From an uncultured Oscillospiraceae bacterium (GTDB lineage: Bacteria > Bacillota > Clostridia > Oscillospirales > Oscillospiraceae): a stretch of DNA of 47,207 bases. Made by a program: the position numbers and the translations under genes. The stretch lies in assembly GCA_934631005.1 (NCBI GenBank), contig CAKTXA010000020.1:1-47207 (forward strand), read 5' to 3'. Positions 13,878 through 21,794 of the stretch are shown here, piece by piece. Under the pieces are notes generated by a model that saw nothing but the letters and a program-made list of their open reading frames with translations, did not search any database and was not told the origin of the DNA. Positions within the stretch are counted from its first letter, which is position 1, and each line of letters opens with the position of its first letter.

Positions 13878-15932
13878 ATGAATACGATCCGGATGACCGG
13901 TGCGTCTGCCGGTGTACAGCTGCAAAGAGGCGGAAAGGCGCTGGACTGGCTCAGCCTGTTCGGGCTGAGCGGCGCGGCGGAGGAGACGATGCCGGAGTGC
14001 CGGGGGATCTACTTTCTGGACTCCGACGCCGGGCGCTTTGAGGGGGCAAAGTGGGCGCTTACCGAGCTGCACAGCAGCGAGAACGCCTGCCGGATGCGGC
14101 TGCGGGCCGGGTGCTTTGAGGTGACCGCCGCGCTGGAGATGGACGCACCGACCGGCGTTTTGAGCTGGAGCACGGAGCTGCGCAATACCGATCGGCAGCC
14201 GCACACAGTCTATGCCTGCCTGCCGCGGATCCCGCTGCGCGGCAACGACTATGCGTACTACGGCCAGTATTCCGGCTGGTGCGCGGAGAATCAGGGCGGC
14301 TGGTGCGATGTGCCTGCCGGAAATCTGGTGCTGACGAATTCCGCGGGCCGGTCGACGGAAAGCTGTACGCCGTTTGCCTGCATCCGCCATAAAACAACAG
14401 GTCGCGCGGCGGCGATCCATGTGCTGCCGATCGGTGACTGGGTGATCCGCTTCCGCCGCATCGCGGCGCACCGGCTGAGCTACACGGTGGTGGAGGCGGG
14501 GCTGTCAGACGCGTCACTGCGCCTGACACTGCGGCCCGGCGAGACGCTGATGCTGCCGAAGCTCGTGCTCTGCGGCTTCCGCGGGGCGGTCGAAAACTGC
14601 TGCGAGGGGCTGCAGCGGTGGCTGCTGCGGCAGTATCCGCACGAAACACTGCCGGAGCTGGCGTACAACACCTGGTTTTTCGATTTTGACATTCTGGAGG
14701 CCGACCGCCTGAAGCGCCAGGTGCAGGCCGCAAAAGCGGCGGGCTGCAGGACGTTTGTAGTGGATGCCGGATGGTTCGGAAAGGGCTTTGACTGGGAAAA
14801 TCAGGTCGGCAACTGGGACGAGTGCACCGAGCACGCCTTCGAGGGGCGGATGAACGAATTTGCCGACTATGTCCGCGCGCAGGGGATGAACTTCGGCCTC
14901 TGGATGGAGCCGGAGCGCGCCTGCCCCGATACGCGGGTGTATCAGGAGCACCCGGACTGGTTCTTGAAGGCCGACGCCATCATCTTTGACCTCACGCAGC
15001 CGCAGGTCGTGGACTATCTGACCGAGCAGGTCACGCGGCTGGTCAGAACATACGATCTGCGCTGGATGAAGCTGGACTACAACACCAATATGCTCCGCGA
15101 TCTGACGGGCGAGAATTTTTACCGCTATTATCTGGGCGAGCAGCGCTTTCTGGCCGAGATCCGCCGCCGCAACCCCACGTGCAGCTTTGAGGGCTGCTCC
15201 AGCGGCGGAATGCGGACAGATTTTCGCAATGTGCTGAGCAACTACCACGGACATTTCGTCAGCGATACGGTGAACCCGCTGGAGGTGCTGCGGATGCGGC
15301 AGAACACGCTGCCGCGGCTGCTGCCGGCGTATCTCGGAAGCTGGATCGTTCTGCAGGAGACGCCGTTTGCTGTGGGCACCTATTTTGACCACAACCGGAA
15401 GGAGCGTACCAAAGTGCTCTCCGCGGGCGACGGCTGGTGGGATCAGACCGTGGATGTGAACATCGACTTTGCGCTCACGGTGAATCTGCTCGGCGAGTGG
15501 GGCATCAGCGGCAACCTTGGGAGTTTGTCCGCCGAAAACCTCGCCCGGGTGCGCCGCGCGGCGGAGTTTTATGAGCGGCACCGCCGGTTCCTGGCACACA
15601 CGGTCTGTCACCCGCTGACAAAGCTGCAGCCCATCGACAACTATAAGGGCTGGGCGGCGATGCAGTATGAAAACATCGACGGACTGGGCTCGCTTCTGTA
15701 TGTGTTCCGTCTGGTGGACGACAGCGACACCCTGTTCGTATATCCCAAAAACCTTCTGCCCGCGCAGCGCTACCTTGTGCGCTGCGGCACGCAGGAGGAC
15801 AGCCGCAGCGGCGCGGAGCTGATGTGCTTCGGCGTGGAGGTACGCTGTGCGAGCCGCTTTGAAGCGCGGCTGATCGAGTTGATCCCGGCGCAGGCCGATA
15901 ATTATGAGAATGAAAAGGAGAATGAACTATGA
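13878..15932 (+). CDS. Alpha-galactosidase, glycoside hydrolase family 36
   Basis: A 684-residue cytoplasmic enzyme (no signal peptide) that removes terminal alpha-galactose from oligosaccharides such as melibiose or raffinose. An N-terminal beta-domain precedes the barrel (about 255-600). The nucleophile is D400 in MKLDYN (family K-x-D-x-N) and the acid/base is D463 in VSDTVNP. Other GH36 marks: WFFDFD, FVVDAGWFGKG, GLWMEPERA, CSSGGMRTD. ATG 13878 is supported by AGGAGG (13861-13866, 11 bases upstream); an earlier ATG at 13839 has no ribosome site. It overlaps the next gene by four bases (ATGA), indicating translational coupling to the sugar-binding protein. Confidence 0.92.
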   Translation: MNTIRMTGASAGVQLQRGGKALDWLSLFGLSGAAEETMPECRGIYFLDSDAGRFEGAKWALTELHSSENACRMRLRAGCFEVTAALEMDAPTGVLSWSTELRNTDRQPHTVYACLPRIPLRGNDYAYYGQYSGWCAENQGGWCDVPAGNLVLTNSAGRSTESCTPFACIRHKTTGRAAAIHVLPIGDWVIRFRRIAAHRLSYTVVEAGLSDASLRLTLRPGETLMLPKLVLCGFRGAVENCCEGLQRWLLRQYPHETLPELAYNTWFFDFDILEADRLKRQVQAAKAAGCRTFVVDAGWFGKGFDWENQVGNWDECTEHAFEGRMNEFADYVRAQGMNFGLWMEPERACPDTRVYQEHPDWFLKADAIIFDLTQPQVVDYLTEQVTRLVRTYDLRWMKLDYNTNMLRDLTGENFYRYYLGEQRFLAEIRRRNPTCSFEGCSSGGMRTDFRNVLSNYHGHFVSDTVNPLEVLRMRQNTLPRLLPAYLGSWIVLQETPFAVGTYFDHNRKERTKVLSAGDGWWDQTVDVNIDFALTVNLLGEWGISGNLGSLSAENLARVRRAAEFYERHRRFLAHTVCHPLTKLQPIDNYKGWAAMQYENIDGLGSLLYVFRLVDDSDTLFVYPKNLLPAQRYLVRCGTQEDSRSGAELMCFGVEVRCASRFEARLIELIPAQADNYENEKENEL

Positions 15933-17236
15933 AAAAGCGACTGTGCATCCTGCTTGCCGCCGTGCTGATCGTATCCCTGCTCGCAGGGTGCGCGGGCCCG
16001 GCCCCGGCAGAACAGACCCCGGCGGAAGCGACCGCGCAGACCCCGGCCGAGGAAGCGCCCGCTGCCGCCACCGCGGGGAAGACGGAGATCTCCCTCATCA
16101 CCTGGCGCTCGGAGGACGCCGACGTGTTTAAGACCATGATCGCCGACTTTGAGTCCAGGAACACGGACATTAAAGTGAATCTGGAGATCACGAGCAGCGA
16201 CATTACGGAGTATTACACCGTTCTCAAATCCCGCCTCATCAGCGGCGAGGGCGCGGACGTGCTGATGGTGCATCCGGGTCCCTATCAGAAGGAGCTGGCC
16301 GAGGCCGGGTATCTGCTGGACCTCACGGGCTCGCCGCTGTGCGACACGCTGGAGCCGGGCATCCTGACCTCCGGGCAGGTGAACGGCAAGCAGTATTCGC
16401 TTACCGAGACGTATAACTCCTTCGCGATCTACTATAACGAGGCCATTTTCGAAGAGCTTGGCATCGAGGTGCCCACGGATTATGCCGGTCTGGTCGCAGC
16501 GTGCAAAAAGGCAGCGGAAGGCGGTTACATGCCCGTCGCAGCCGGCTTTGGTGAGGCATGGGTCACGGAGATCCTGTATGAAGCGCTGCTGTGCAGCTAT
16601 GCAAACGGCGACGACAACGTCCTGCACGCACTGGAGACCGGCGAAGCGAAGCTCACCGACGAGGTGTACCAGAACGTGTTCGGCGACGTGGCCGCGATGA
16701 TCGCTGACGGCGTGTTCCAGGACAGCGTGACCGGTACGACGTATGAGAGCAGCATCTCGCTGTTTGCCTCCGGTCGCGCGGCCATGCTCATCGACGGCAC
16801 GTGGAGCATCGGCAATCTGCTCGGCATGAATGCTGATCTGAAATTCGGCCTTGTGCGCATCCCCAGCACGAGCGGCAGCTCGGTGGGCCTGCTCAGCCCG
16901 TCGCAGGGCATCTGCATCAACGCCAACGGGAAGAACATTGACGCAGCGGAGCGCTTTGTTGCGTATCTGTTCACCGTGGAGGCGGAGGAGATGTACTGCA
17001 ACGGCACGAAGCAGGCGTCCACGGTCGTGGGCACCACGCTGGATGTGCCGGAGATGGATCTGGTGTCGGAGCTGATGCAGGGCGAGACCCGCGTCTGGCC
17101 GGACGTGTATGTGGAAAACGCACAGCTGCTGTCGATCCTCGACGATCTGTGCTGCCGCATCGCCGGTGGGAGCACCGACGTGGCCGCAGAGCTGGCGCAG
17201 TCGCAGAGCGAGATCGACGCGCTGATCGCGGGATAA
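15929..17236 (+). CDS. Sugar ABC transporter substrate-binding lipoprotein (CUT1)
   Basis: A 435-residue family 1 solute-binding protein. The signal peptide ends in lipobox LLAGC with the lipidated cysteine at 21, followed by an Ala/Pro/Glu-rich tether (about 22-50). The binding fold shows ISLITWRSED, ADVLMVHPGPYQ and FASGRAAMLIDGTWSIGNL. It captures an oligosaccharide outside the cell and delivers it to the permeases at 17379 and 18268. With the upstream alpha-galactosidase the likely ligand is an alpha-galactoside. It starts inside the alpha-galactosidase stop (ATGA). Confidence 0.92.
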   Translation: MKKRLCILLAAVLIVSLLAGCAGPAPAEQTPAEATAQTPAEEAPAAATAGKTEISLITWRSEDADVFKTMIADFESRNTDIKVNLEITSSDITEYYTVLKSRLISGEGADVLMVHPGPYQKELAEAGYLLDLTGSPLCDTLEPGILTSGQVNGKQYSLTETYNSFAIYYNEAIFEELGIEVPTDYAGLVAACKKAAEGGYMPVAAGFGEAWVTEILYEALLCSYANGDDNVLHALETGEAKLTDEVYQNVFGDVAAMIADGVFQDSVTGTTYESSISLFASGRAAMLIDGTWSIGNLLGMNADLKFGLVRIPSTSGSSVGLLSPSQGICINANGKNIDAAERFVAYLFTVEAEEMYCNGTKQASTVVGTTLDVPEMDLVSELMQGETRVWPDVYVENAQLLSILDDLCCRIAGGSTDVAAELAQSQSEIDALIAG

Positions 17237-17246
17237 AAGAAAAATG

Positions 17247-17280
17247 CGCCGTGCATACCGGGCTTCCGGTATGCACGGCG
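17247..17280 (+). other. Intercistronic hairpin 1 after the binding-protein gene
   Basis: A perfect 15-bp stem (CGCCGTGCATACCGG at 17247-17261, CCGGTATGCACGGCG at 17266-17280) with loop GCTT and no T-run. In binding-protein-dependent transporters such stems shield the upstream mRNA from 3' decay and keep the binding protein in excess; that role is inferred here. Confidence 0.75.
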
Positions 17281-17292
17281 GGGCATGAAACC

Positions 17293-17331
17293 GGCGCAGC
17301 TTCCTCGCGGCGGACGCGAGGGGGCTGCGCC
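17293..17331 (+). other. Intercistronic hairpin 2 after the binding-protein gene
   Basis: GGCGCAGC (17293-17300) pairs with GCTGCGCC (17324-17331), and inside it CCTCGCG pairs with CGCGAGG. It stands 12 bases after hairpin 1 and 47 bases before the permease start, again without a T-run. Confidence 0.65.
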
Positions 17332-17378
17332 CCGCAGACAAAGGGGGCAATGATCATGTATGGTAAGGTGAGATCGCA

Positions 17379-18260
17379 ATGAACACAAAAGGGCACATCG
17401 GATCCCGGCGCAGCGGGTATCTGTTTCTGATATTGCCTCTTCTGATCTACGGGGTCTTTTTCATCCTGCCGAACGTCTCGTCGCTCGTGTACAGCCTGTT
17501 CTCGTGGAACGGCATCTCCGAGGAGCGGACATTCGTGGGACTTGCGAACTTTAAGAAGATGTTTGCCGACCGCATTTTCCGGACGGCGCTGATCAACACC
17601 GTGAAGTATACGGTGACGCTGGTGCTGTTCCAGACGCTGATCGGCTTTCTGCTGGCGCTGCTGGTGCAGAAAACGAACCGCATCAACAGCGTCTTCCGCA
17701 CGATCTATTTTCTGCCGGCCATCATCGCGGCGTCCACCGTCGGCCTGATCTGGGGCTTTATCTACGACCCGAACATCGGTGCGCTCAACGAGCTGCTGCG
17801 CATTCTGGGCCTGAACAGCTGGCGGCACGCGTGGCTGTCGGATGAGAAGATCGTCATTTACGCCATCGCCGCCGTCCATATCTGGGTGGGCATCGGGCAG
17901 AGCGTGGTGCTGTTTGTGGCGGGGCTGCAGAACATCCCGCAGGATGTGCTGGAGAGCGCCGCGCTGGACGGCGCGACCTCGTGGAAGCAGCTCGTGCACA
18001 TCACCATTCCCATGCTGCGGCCCACAACGCTCATCGTTCTGGTGCTCACGACCATCGGCGGCTTCAAGTCGTTTGACTTTGTGTATGTGATGACCGGCGG
18101 CGGTGCGACGCACTCGTCGGAGGTGCTCTCCACGCTGCTGTACAAAGAGGCGTATGCCTACAGTGATTTTGGATATTCGGCCGCGATCTCGGTGGCGCTG
18201 CTGGTGGTCGTTGCGGCCATCACCCTGATCCAGATGTACGGCCTGCGGGAAAAGGAGTGA
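17379..18260 (+). CDS. Sugar ABC transporter permease (MalF/UgpA-like)
   Basis: A 293-residue membrane protein with six predicted helices beginning YLFLILPLLIYGVFFILPN (about 12-30). The ATPase-contact loop is visible as the EAA-type motif LESAALDGATSWKQLVHITI with following P (about 188-208). It pairs with the permease at 18268 to form the translocation channel for the sugar bound by the upstream lipoprotein. AAGGTGA precedes the ATG. The 142-base gap after the binding-protein gene holds two strong hairpins. Confidence 0.92.
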   Translation: MNTKGHIGSRRSGYLFLILPLLIYGVFFILPNVSSLVYSLFSWNGISEERTFVGLANFKKMFADRIFRTALINTVKYTVTLVLFQTLIGFLLALLVQKTNRINSVFRTIYFLPAIIAASTVGLIWGFIYDPNIGALNELLRILGLNSWRHAWLSDEKIVIYAIAAVHIWVGIGQSVVLFVAGLQNIPQDVLESAALDGATSWKQLVHITIPMLRPTTLIVLVLTTIGGFKSFDFVYVMTGGGATHSSEVLSTLLYKEAYAYSDFGYSAAISVALLVVVAAITLIQMYGLREKE

Positions 18261-18267
18261 TACAGGC

Positions 18268-19089
18268 ATGAAAACAGGGCAAAAGATCTGCAAATACGCG
18301 GTGCTCATTTTCTTTGCGCTGCTGATCCTGTTCCCGGTATATATGGTCCTGACCGGCTCGTTCAAAACGGAGTTCGAGCTGTATGACAACGTGTTCGGCC
18401 TGCCGCAGAAGCTCCAGTGGGGCAACTATGCCCGGGCGTTCGTGGAAGGCAGCCTGAATAAGTATTATGTAAACAGCCTTGTCGTCACGCTGACCTCCAT
18501 CGTGCTCATTCTGGCGCTGTCCAGCATGACGGCCTTCGCGCTGACGCGGCTGAAGCTGCGGCTAAACAAGGTCATCTACCTGCTGTTCGTCATCGGCATC
18601 GCCGTGCCCACGCAGGTGGGCATCGTGCCGCTGGCGGTGCAGATGAGCCGGATGCACCTGACGAACTCGCTGCTGGGGCTGATCTGCGTGTATGTTGCGT
18701 ATGAGCTGCCGTTCTCGGTGTTCATTTTCTACGGCTTCATGCAGTCGATCCCCATGGAGCTGCAGGAGGCGGCCATCATCGACGGCTGCTCGTCGTTCCG
18801 GGTGTACTGGCACGTGATCATGCCGCTGTGCCGCGGCTCGATCGCCACGGTGGCTATCTTCAACCTCGTCGGCATCTGGAACGATATGCTTTTCCCGCTG
18901 ATGCTGATCAGCAAGGAGTCGCTGCGGACGCTGCCGTATGGCCTGCTGCAGTTCCGCGGGCAGTACGCCTCGCAGAATACGGTCATCTTCGCGGGCGTCA
19001 TCCTCATCACGCTGCCGCTGGTTGTGCTGTATCTGTGTATGCAGAAGCAGTTTATGAAGGGCCTGACGCAGGGCGCTGTGAAAGGCTAA
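18268..19089 (+). CDS. Carbohydrate ABC transporter permease (MalG/UgpE-like)
   Basis: A 273-residue partner permease, seven bases after its neighbour. Six helices; the EAA motif reads LQEAAIIDGCSSFRVYWHVI with MP following (about 167-188). CUT1 importers need a nucleotide-binding subunit, and none is encoded in this operon, so a shared MsmK/UgpC-type ATPase elsewhere in the genome must energise it, as is common in Firmicutes. The operon ends in a strong hairpin shared with pyk. Confidence 0.92.
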   Translation: MKTGQKICKYAVLIFFALLILFPVYMVLTGSFKTEFELYDNVFGLPQKLQWGNYARAFVEGSLNKYYVNSLVVTLTSIVLILALSSMTAFALTRLKLRLNKVIYLLFVIGIAVPTQVGIVPLAVQMSRMHLTNSLLGLICVYVAYELPFSVFIFYGFMQSIPMELQEAAIIDGCSSFRVYWHVIMPLCRGSIATVAIFNLVGIWNDMLFPLMLISKESLRTLPYGLLQFRGQYASQNTVIFAGVILITLPLVVLYLCMQKQFMKGLTQGAVKG

Positions 19090-19103
19090 GGAGTAGAAAA
19101 GAT

Positions 19104-19136
19104 CCCCCTGCACCGGCGGTGCAGGGGGTGTTTTTT
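19104..19136. terminator. Bidirectional terminator, sugar operon / pyk
   Basis: A perfect 11-bp stem (CCCCCTGCACC at 19104-19114, GGTGCAGGGGG at 19118-19128) with loop GGC, then TG and six T. It lies between convergent genes. Confidence 0.9.
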
Positions 19137-19140
19137 GCGC

Positions 19141-20553
19141 TCAGATGGTGTCGACCTTGATGAGGTTCGTATTGCCGGAGGTGCCGTTGATCATGCCGCC
19201 GGTCATCACGATGTTGTCGCCGGGCTGCAGCCCCAGTGCGCGGACGGCAGCCTTGCGGGCGTGGTAGAACAGCACGTCCGTGGACTCAAAGCGCTCGTTC
19301 AGCACCGGCAGCACGCCCCACGACAGCGCCAGCTTATACCACACGGCCTTGTTCGTCGCCATGCCGATGATGTCGGTGGGCACGCGAAAGCGCGAGACCA
19401 TGCGTACCGTCGCGCCCGAGAGGGAGCTGACCACGATGGCCTTGGCGTGAATATCGACAGCCATGCCGCATGTCGCGTGCGAGATGGCGTCCAGAAGGTT
19501 CTTGATCTTGAACTGCGAGCCGCGGAACATCGCCTCATAGTCGATATGCCGCTCGGTCTCCTCAATGATGGCGGACATCGTCTCCACGGTCTTGACCGGG
19601 TACTTGCCCGCGGCGGACTCGCCGGAGAGCATGACGGCGCTGCTGCCGTCATACACGGCGTTGGCAACGTCCGAAATTTCCGCCCGCGTCGGGCGGGGAT
19701 TCTGGATCATGGACTCGAGCATCTCCGTGGCGGTGATGACGCGCTTTCCGAGCAGGCGGCACTTGGTGATGAGGTATTTCTGGATGGCGGGCAGCTCCGC
19801 AAACGGCACCTCCACGCCGAGATCGCCGCGGGCGACCATGATGCCCTCGCACACCTCGCAGATCTGCTCGATGTTCTCAACGCCCGCGCGGTTCTCGATC
19901 TTAGCGATCACGTCGATGCCGCTTCCGCCGTTTGCGGCCAGAAAGTCCTTGAGATCGGCCACGTCCTGCCGGCAGGAGACGAACGACGCGGCCACAAAAT
20001 CCACGCCGCAGCGGATGCCGAACAGCAGATCCTGCCGGTCCTGCTCGCTGAGATACGCCTGATGCAGCACCTTTCCGGGGAAGCTCATGCTCTTCTGGTT
20101 CGAAAGCCTGCCGCCGATGAGCGTTTTGCAGTGGATCTCGGTGCCTTCGATGCGGAGCACCTCAAAGCTCACAAGGCCGTTATTCACAAGGATCGTGTCG
20201 CCCGCGGCGAGCTCCGCGGCAAGGCCGGGGTAGCTGACGCTCACAATGTGCTCGTCGCCGACGAGCTCGCGGGTGGTGAAGGTGAACGGCGCGCCGTCGG
20301 GCAGGGTGATCTCGCCGTTTTGGAATGTGCGGATGCGGAACTCCGGCCCCTTCGTGTCGAGCATGATGGCGATGGGCAGGCCCAGCTCCTCACGTACGGC
20401 CTTGATCATGTCGATCTTTTGCTGGTGCTCTTCGTGCGTGCCGTGCGAAAAGTTGAGCCGCGCCACATTCAGACCCGCGCGGCACATGGCGGCAAAGGTC
20501 TCGCGGTCGGCGCTGGCGGGGCCGATGGTACAGACGATCTTGGTTTTTCTCAT
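19141..20553 (-). CDS. pyk: Pyruvate kinase
   Basis: A 470-residue enzyme converting phosphoenolpyruvate and ADP to pyruvate and ATP, the last step of glycolysis. It begins RKTKIVCTIGPAS with NFSHG, and has LDTKGPEFR, the active-site signature VIAKIENRAGVEN and MVARGDLGVEV. The length matches the short form; the extra PEP-utiliser-like C-terminal domain of Bacillus Pyk is absent. ATG 20553 directly begins the conserved N-terminus; upstream in-frame sequence belongs to the leader. It lies 14 bases after a 26-codon upstream ORF and behind a structured leader with two terminators, so it is probably controlled by attenuation. Confidence 0.95.
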   Translation of the reverse strand: MRKTKIVCTIGPASADRETFAAMCRAGLNVARLNFSHGTHEEHQQKIDMIKAVREELGLPIAIMLDTKGPEFRIRTFQNGEITLPDGAPFTFTTRELVGDEHIVSVSYPGLAAELAAGDTILVNNGLVSFEVLRIEGTEIHCKTLIGGRLSNQKSMSFPGKVLHQAYLSEQDRQDLLFGIRCGVDFVAASFVSCRQDVADLKDFLAANGGSGIDVIAKIENRAGVENIEQICEVCEGIMVARGDLGVEVPFAELPAIQKYLITKCRLLGKRVITATEMLESMIQNPRPTRAEISDVANAVYDGSSAVMLSGESAAGKYPVKTVETMSAIIEETERHIDYEAMFRGSQFKIKNLLDAISHATCGMAVDIHAKAIVVSSLSGATVRMVSRFRVPTDIIGMATNKAVWYKLALSWGVLPVLNERFESTDVLFYHARKAAVRALGLQPGDNIVMTGGMINGTSGNTNLIKVDTI

Positions 20554-20567
20554 GGTACGGCCGCCTT

Positions 20568-20648
20568 TCAGTGTTCGCGGCGCGCCTGCGCCTTTTCCAG
20601 ACGCAGCAGACGTGCAAAGGTGTGGATGATGAGCATGATGACTGGCAT
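20568..20648 (-). CDS. 26-codon upstream ORF before pyk (leader peptide candidate)
   Basis: Reads MPVIMLIIHTFARLLRLEKA then QARREH and TGA. GAGAGGGG lies upstream of the ATG at a good distance, and the stop is 14 bases from the pyk start, so pyk translation could be coupled to it. The first half is hydrophobic and the second half basic and amphipathic. There is no run of one amino acid as in classical attenuator peptides. I do not recognise it. It may be a leader peptide, a small membrane protein or a chance ORF. Confidence 0.45.
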   Translation of the reverse strand: MPVIMLIIHTFARLLRLEKAQARREH

Positions 20649-20669
20649 AGACAAAGCCCCTCTCAGAAT

Positions 20670-20701
20670 AAAAAAATCCATCCGCGCCCGGGATCGGGCG
20701 C
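20670..20701 (-). terminator. pyk leader terminator 2
   Basis: GCGCCCG (20684-20690) with CGGGCGC (20695-20701), loop GGAT; on the minus strand a seven-T run (20670-20676) follows a few bases later. It stands just before the ribosome site of the upstream ORF. The gap between stem and T-run makes it weaker than terminator 1. Confidence 0.55.
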
Positions 20702-20721
20702 AGACGGAGCCTGTCTGCCGC

Positions 20722-20844
20722 AGAAAAAAGACAGAACCGGACGGTTCTGCCTGAAATGCCTTCTGCGGGCATCAATCGAATGGACGATTACCAATGCGAA
20801 TAGAAGCTGGCGCTTCTATGACAGACTCCACCGCTCGCATCAGC
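20722..20844 (-). ncRNA. Structured leader RNA of pyk, unidentified class
   Basis: About 123 nt from the expected start near 20844 to the end of terminator 1. Visible pairing on the minus strand: ATGCGA with TCGCAT enclosing ATAGAAGC-GCCA-GCTTCTAT, then AATCG-TCCATT-CGATT, then the terminator stem CAGAACC-GGTTCTG followed by TCTTTTTT. I compared it by eye with T-box, FMN, TPP, SAM, glycine, c-di-GMP, ZTP, THF, fluoride, Mn and preQ1 motifs and found no match. It could be a ligand-binding attenuator for pyk or a free-standing small RNA. Confidence 0.5.
20724..20749 (-). terminator. pyk leader terminator 1
   Basis: CAGAACC (20732-20738) with GGTTCTG (20743-20749); on the minus strand TC and six T follow. 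It has the form of a strong intrinsic terminator and would stop most transcripts about 120 nt after initiation unless an alternative fold forms. Confidence 0.75.
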
Positions 20845-20850
20845 GGCATC

Positions 20851-20879
20851 ATTCTAGCATATTCCGAAGCCCGTGTCAA
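20851..20879 (-). promoter_or_regulatory. Promoter of the pyk leader
   Basis: Minus strand TTGACA (20874-20879), 17-base spacer, TAGAAT (20851-20856). It defines a long 5' leader of nearly 290 nt before pyk. Confidence 0.85.
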
Positions 20880-20901
20880 TGCACACGGGCATCCTTTTTT
20901 T
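20869..20901 (+). terminator. Plus-strand hairpin with T-run opposite the pyk promoter
   Basis: GCCCGTGT (20869-20876) pairs with ACACGGGC (20883-20890), then ATCC and seven T. It is a terminator-like signal on the plus strand where no plus-strand gene precedes it, and its loop region covers the pyk -35. It may block antisense transcription entering the spoIIIA operon. Confidence 0.5.
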
Positions 20902-20951
20902 GCCGGTATAAACGCGGGCCGGAGGCAATAGGATGTACGGGAAGTGAAACG

Positions 20952-21794
20952 ATGGATACGATCTTACAGGACCTCCTGCCGGTGCTGCCCGCGCGGCTGC
21001 ACGCGCCGCTGCGGCGCATGGAGGACAGGCGCCCCGAGGACATCCGCCTGCGGGTGGGACAGCCCCCGAGCATTTACGCCGCTGGGTGGGAGACACCGCT
21101 CGACCCGGCGCCCGTCACGTGGCAGGAGCTGGAGCGCATTTTGATGGCCGCGACGGACTATTCCTGCTACGCGGCGGCCGATCAGTTGGCCGAGGGGTAT
21201 GTGACGCTGCCGGGCGGGCACCGCATCGGCGTGTGTGGCACGCTCGCGGTGCGCGGCGGGAGCGTGCAGAGCGTGCGGAATGTGAGCTCGCTGTGCATCC
21301 GGCTGGCGCGGGACGTGCCGTGCCGCGTGCCGGAACTGACCGGGTCTGCGCTGCTGCTGGGCGCGCCGGGCAGCGGCAAGACGACGCTGCTGCGCGCGTG
21401 CATCCGGGCGCTGTCGCGCCGGGGGGAGCGGGTATGCGTGGCGGATGCGCGCGGGGAGCTGGCCGCGTGCGTAAGCGGCCAGCCGCAGCTGGACGTCGGC
21501 CCGTGCACGGATGTGCTGACGGGCGGGAAAAAGGCGCAGAGCATGATGATGCTCCTGCGCGCGATGCGCCCGGACTGGATCGCGGCAGACGAGATCACCG
21601 CGCCGGAGGATCTGGACGCCATCCGGCAGTGCAGCTACTGCGGTGTGCGTCTGCTCGCCACGGCGCACGCCGAGAGCCCGGACGAGCTGGCGCGCCGGCC
21701 GCTGTACCGCGCGCTCACGGAGCTGGGCGTATTCGATACATATATCTGGCTGGACGGGCAGAAACACTGGAGAAAGGAGGCGGCGGGATGCTGA
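20952..21794 (+). CDS. spoIIIAA: Stage III sporulation protein AA (ATPase)
   Basis: A 280-residue cytoplasmic ATPase of the secretion-ATPase type. The Walker A loop is GAPGSGKTTL (137-146); a Walker-B-like DWIAADEITAPEDLDAI and a His-containing LLATAHAES follow. In B. subtilis it powers the SpoIIIA-SpoIIQ channel made by the mother cell and needed for sigma-G activity in the forespore. ATG 20952 begins the family N-terminus. It overlaps spoIIIAB by seven bases. Transcription by sigma-E is expected from the family; a possible GTATAAA -10-like box lies upstream but I could not set a firm promoter. Confidence 0.95.
   Translation: MDTILQDLLPVLPARLHAPLRRMEDRRPEDIRLRVGQPPSIYAAGWETPLDPAPVTWQELERILMAATDYSCYAAADQLAEGYVTLPGGHRIGVCGTLAVRGGSVQSVRNVSSLCIRLARDVPCRVPELTGSALLLGAPGSGKTTLLRACIRALSRRGERVCVADARGELAACVSGQPQLDVGPCTDVLTGGKKAQSMMMLLRAMRPDWIAADEITAPEDLDAIRQCSYCGVRLLATAHAESPDELARRPLYRALTELGVFDTYIWLDGQKHWRKEAAGC

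Noticed and set aside
19135..20754. 539-codon open frame on the plus strand opposite pyk
   Set aside because: A shadow frame of pyruvate kinase, which has complete catalytic motifs on the minus strand.
20722..20844. Known riboswitch class in the pyk leader
   Set aside because: Checked by eye for T-box, FMN, TPP, SAM, glycine, c-di-GMP, ZTP, THF, fluoride, Mn and preQ1 core sequences; none fits.
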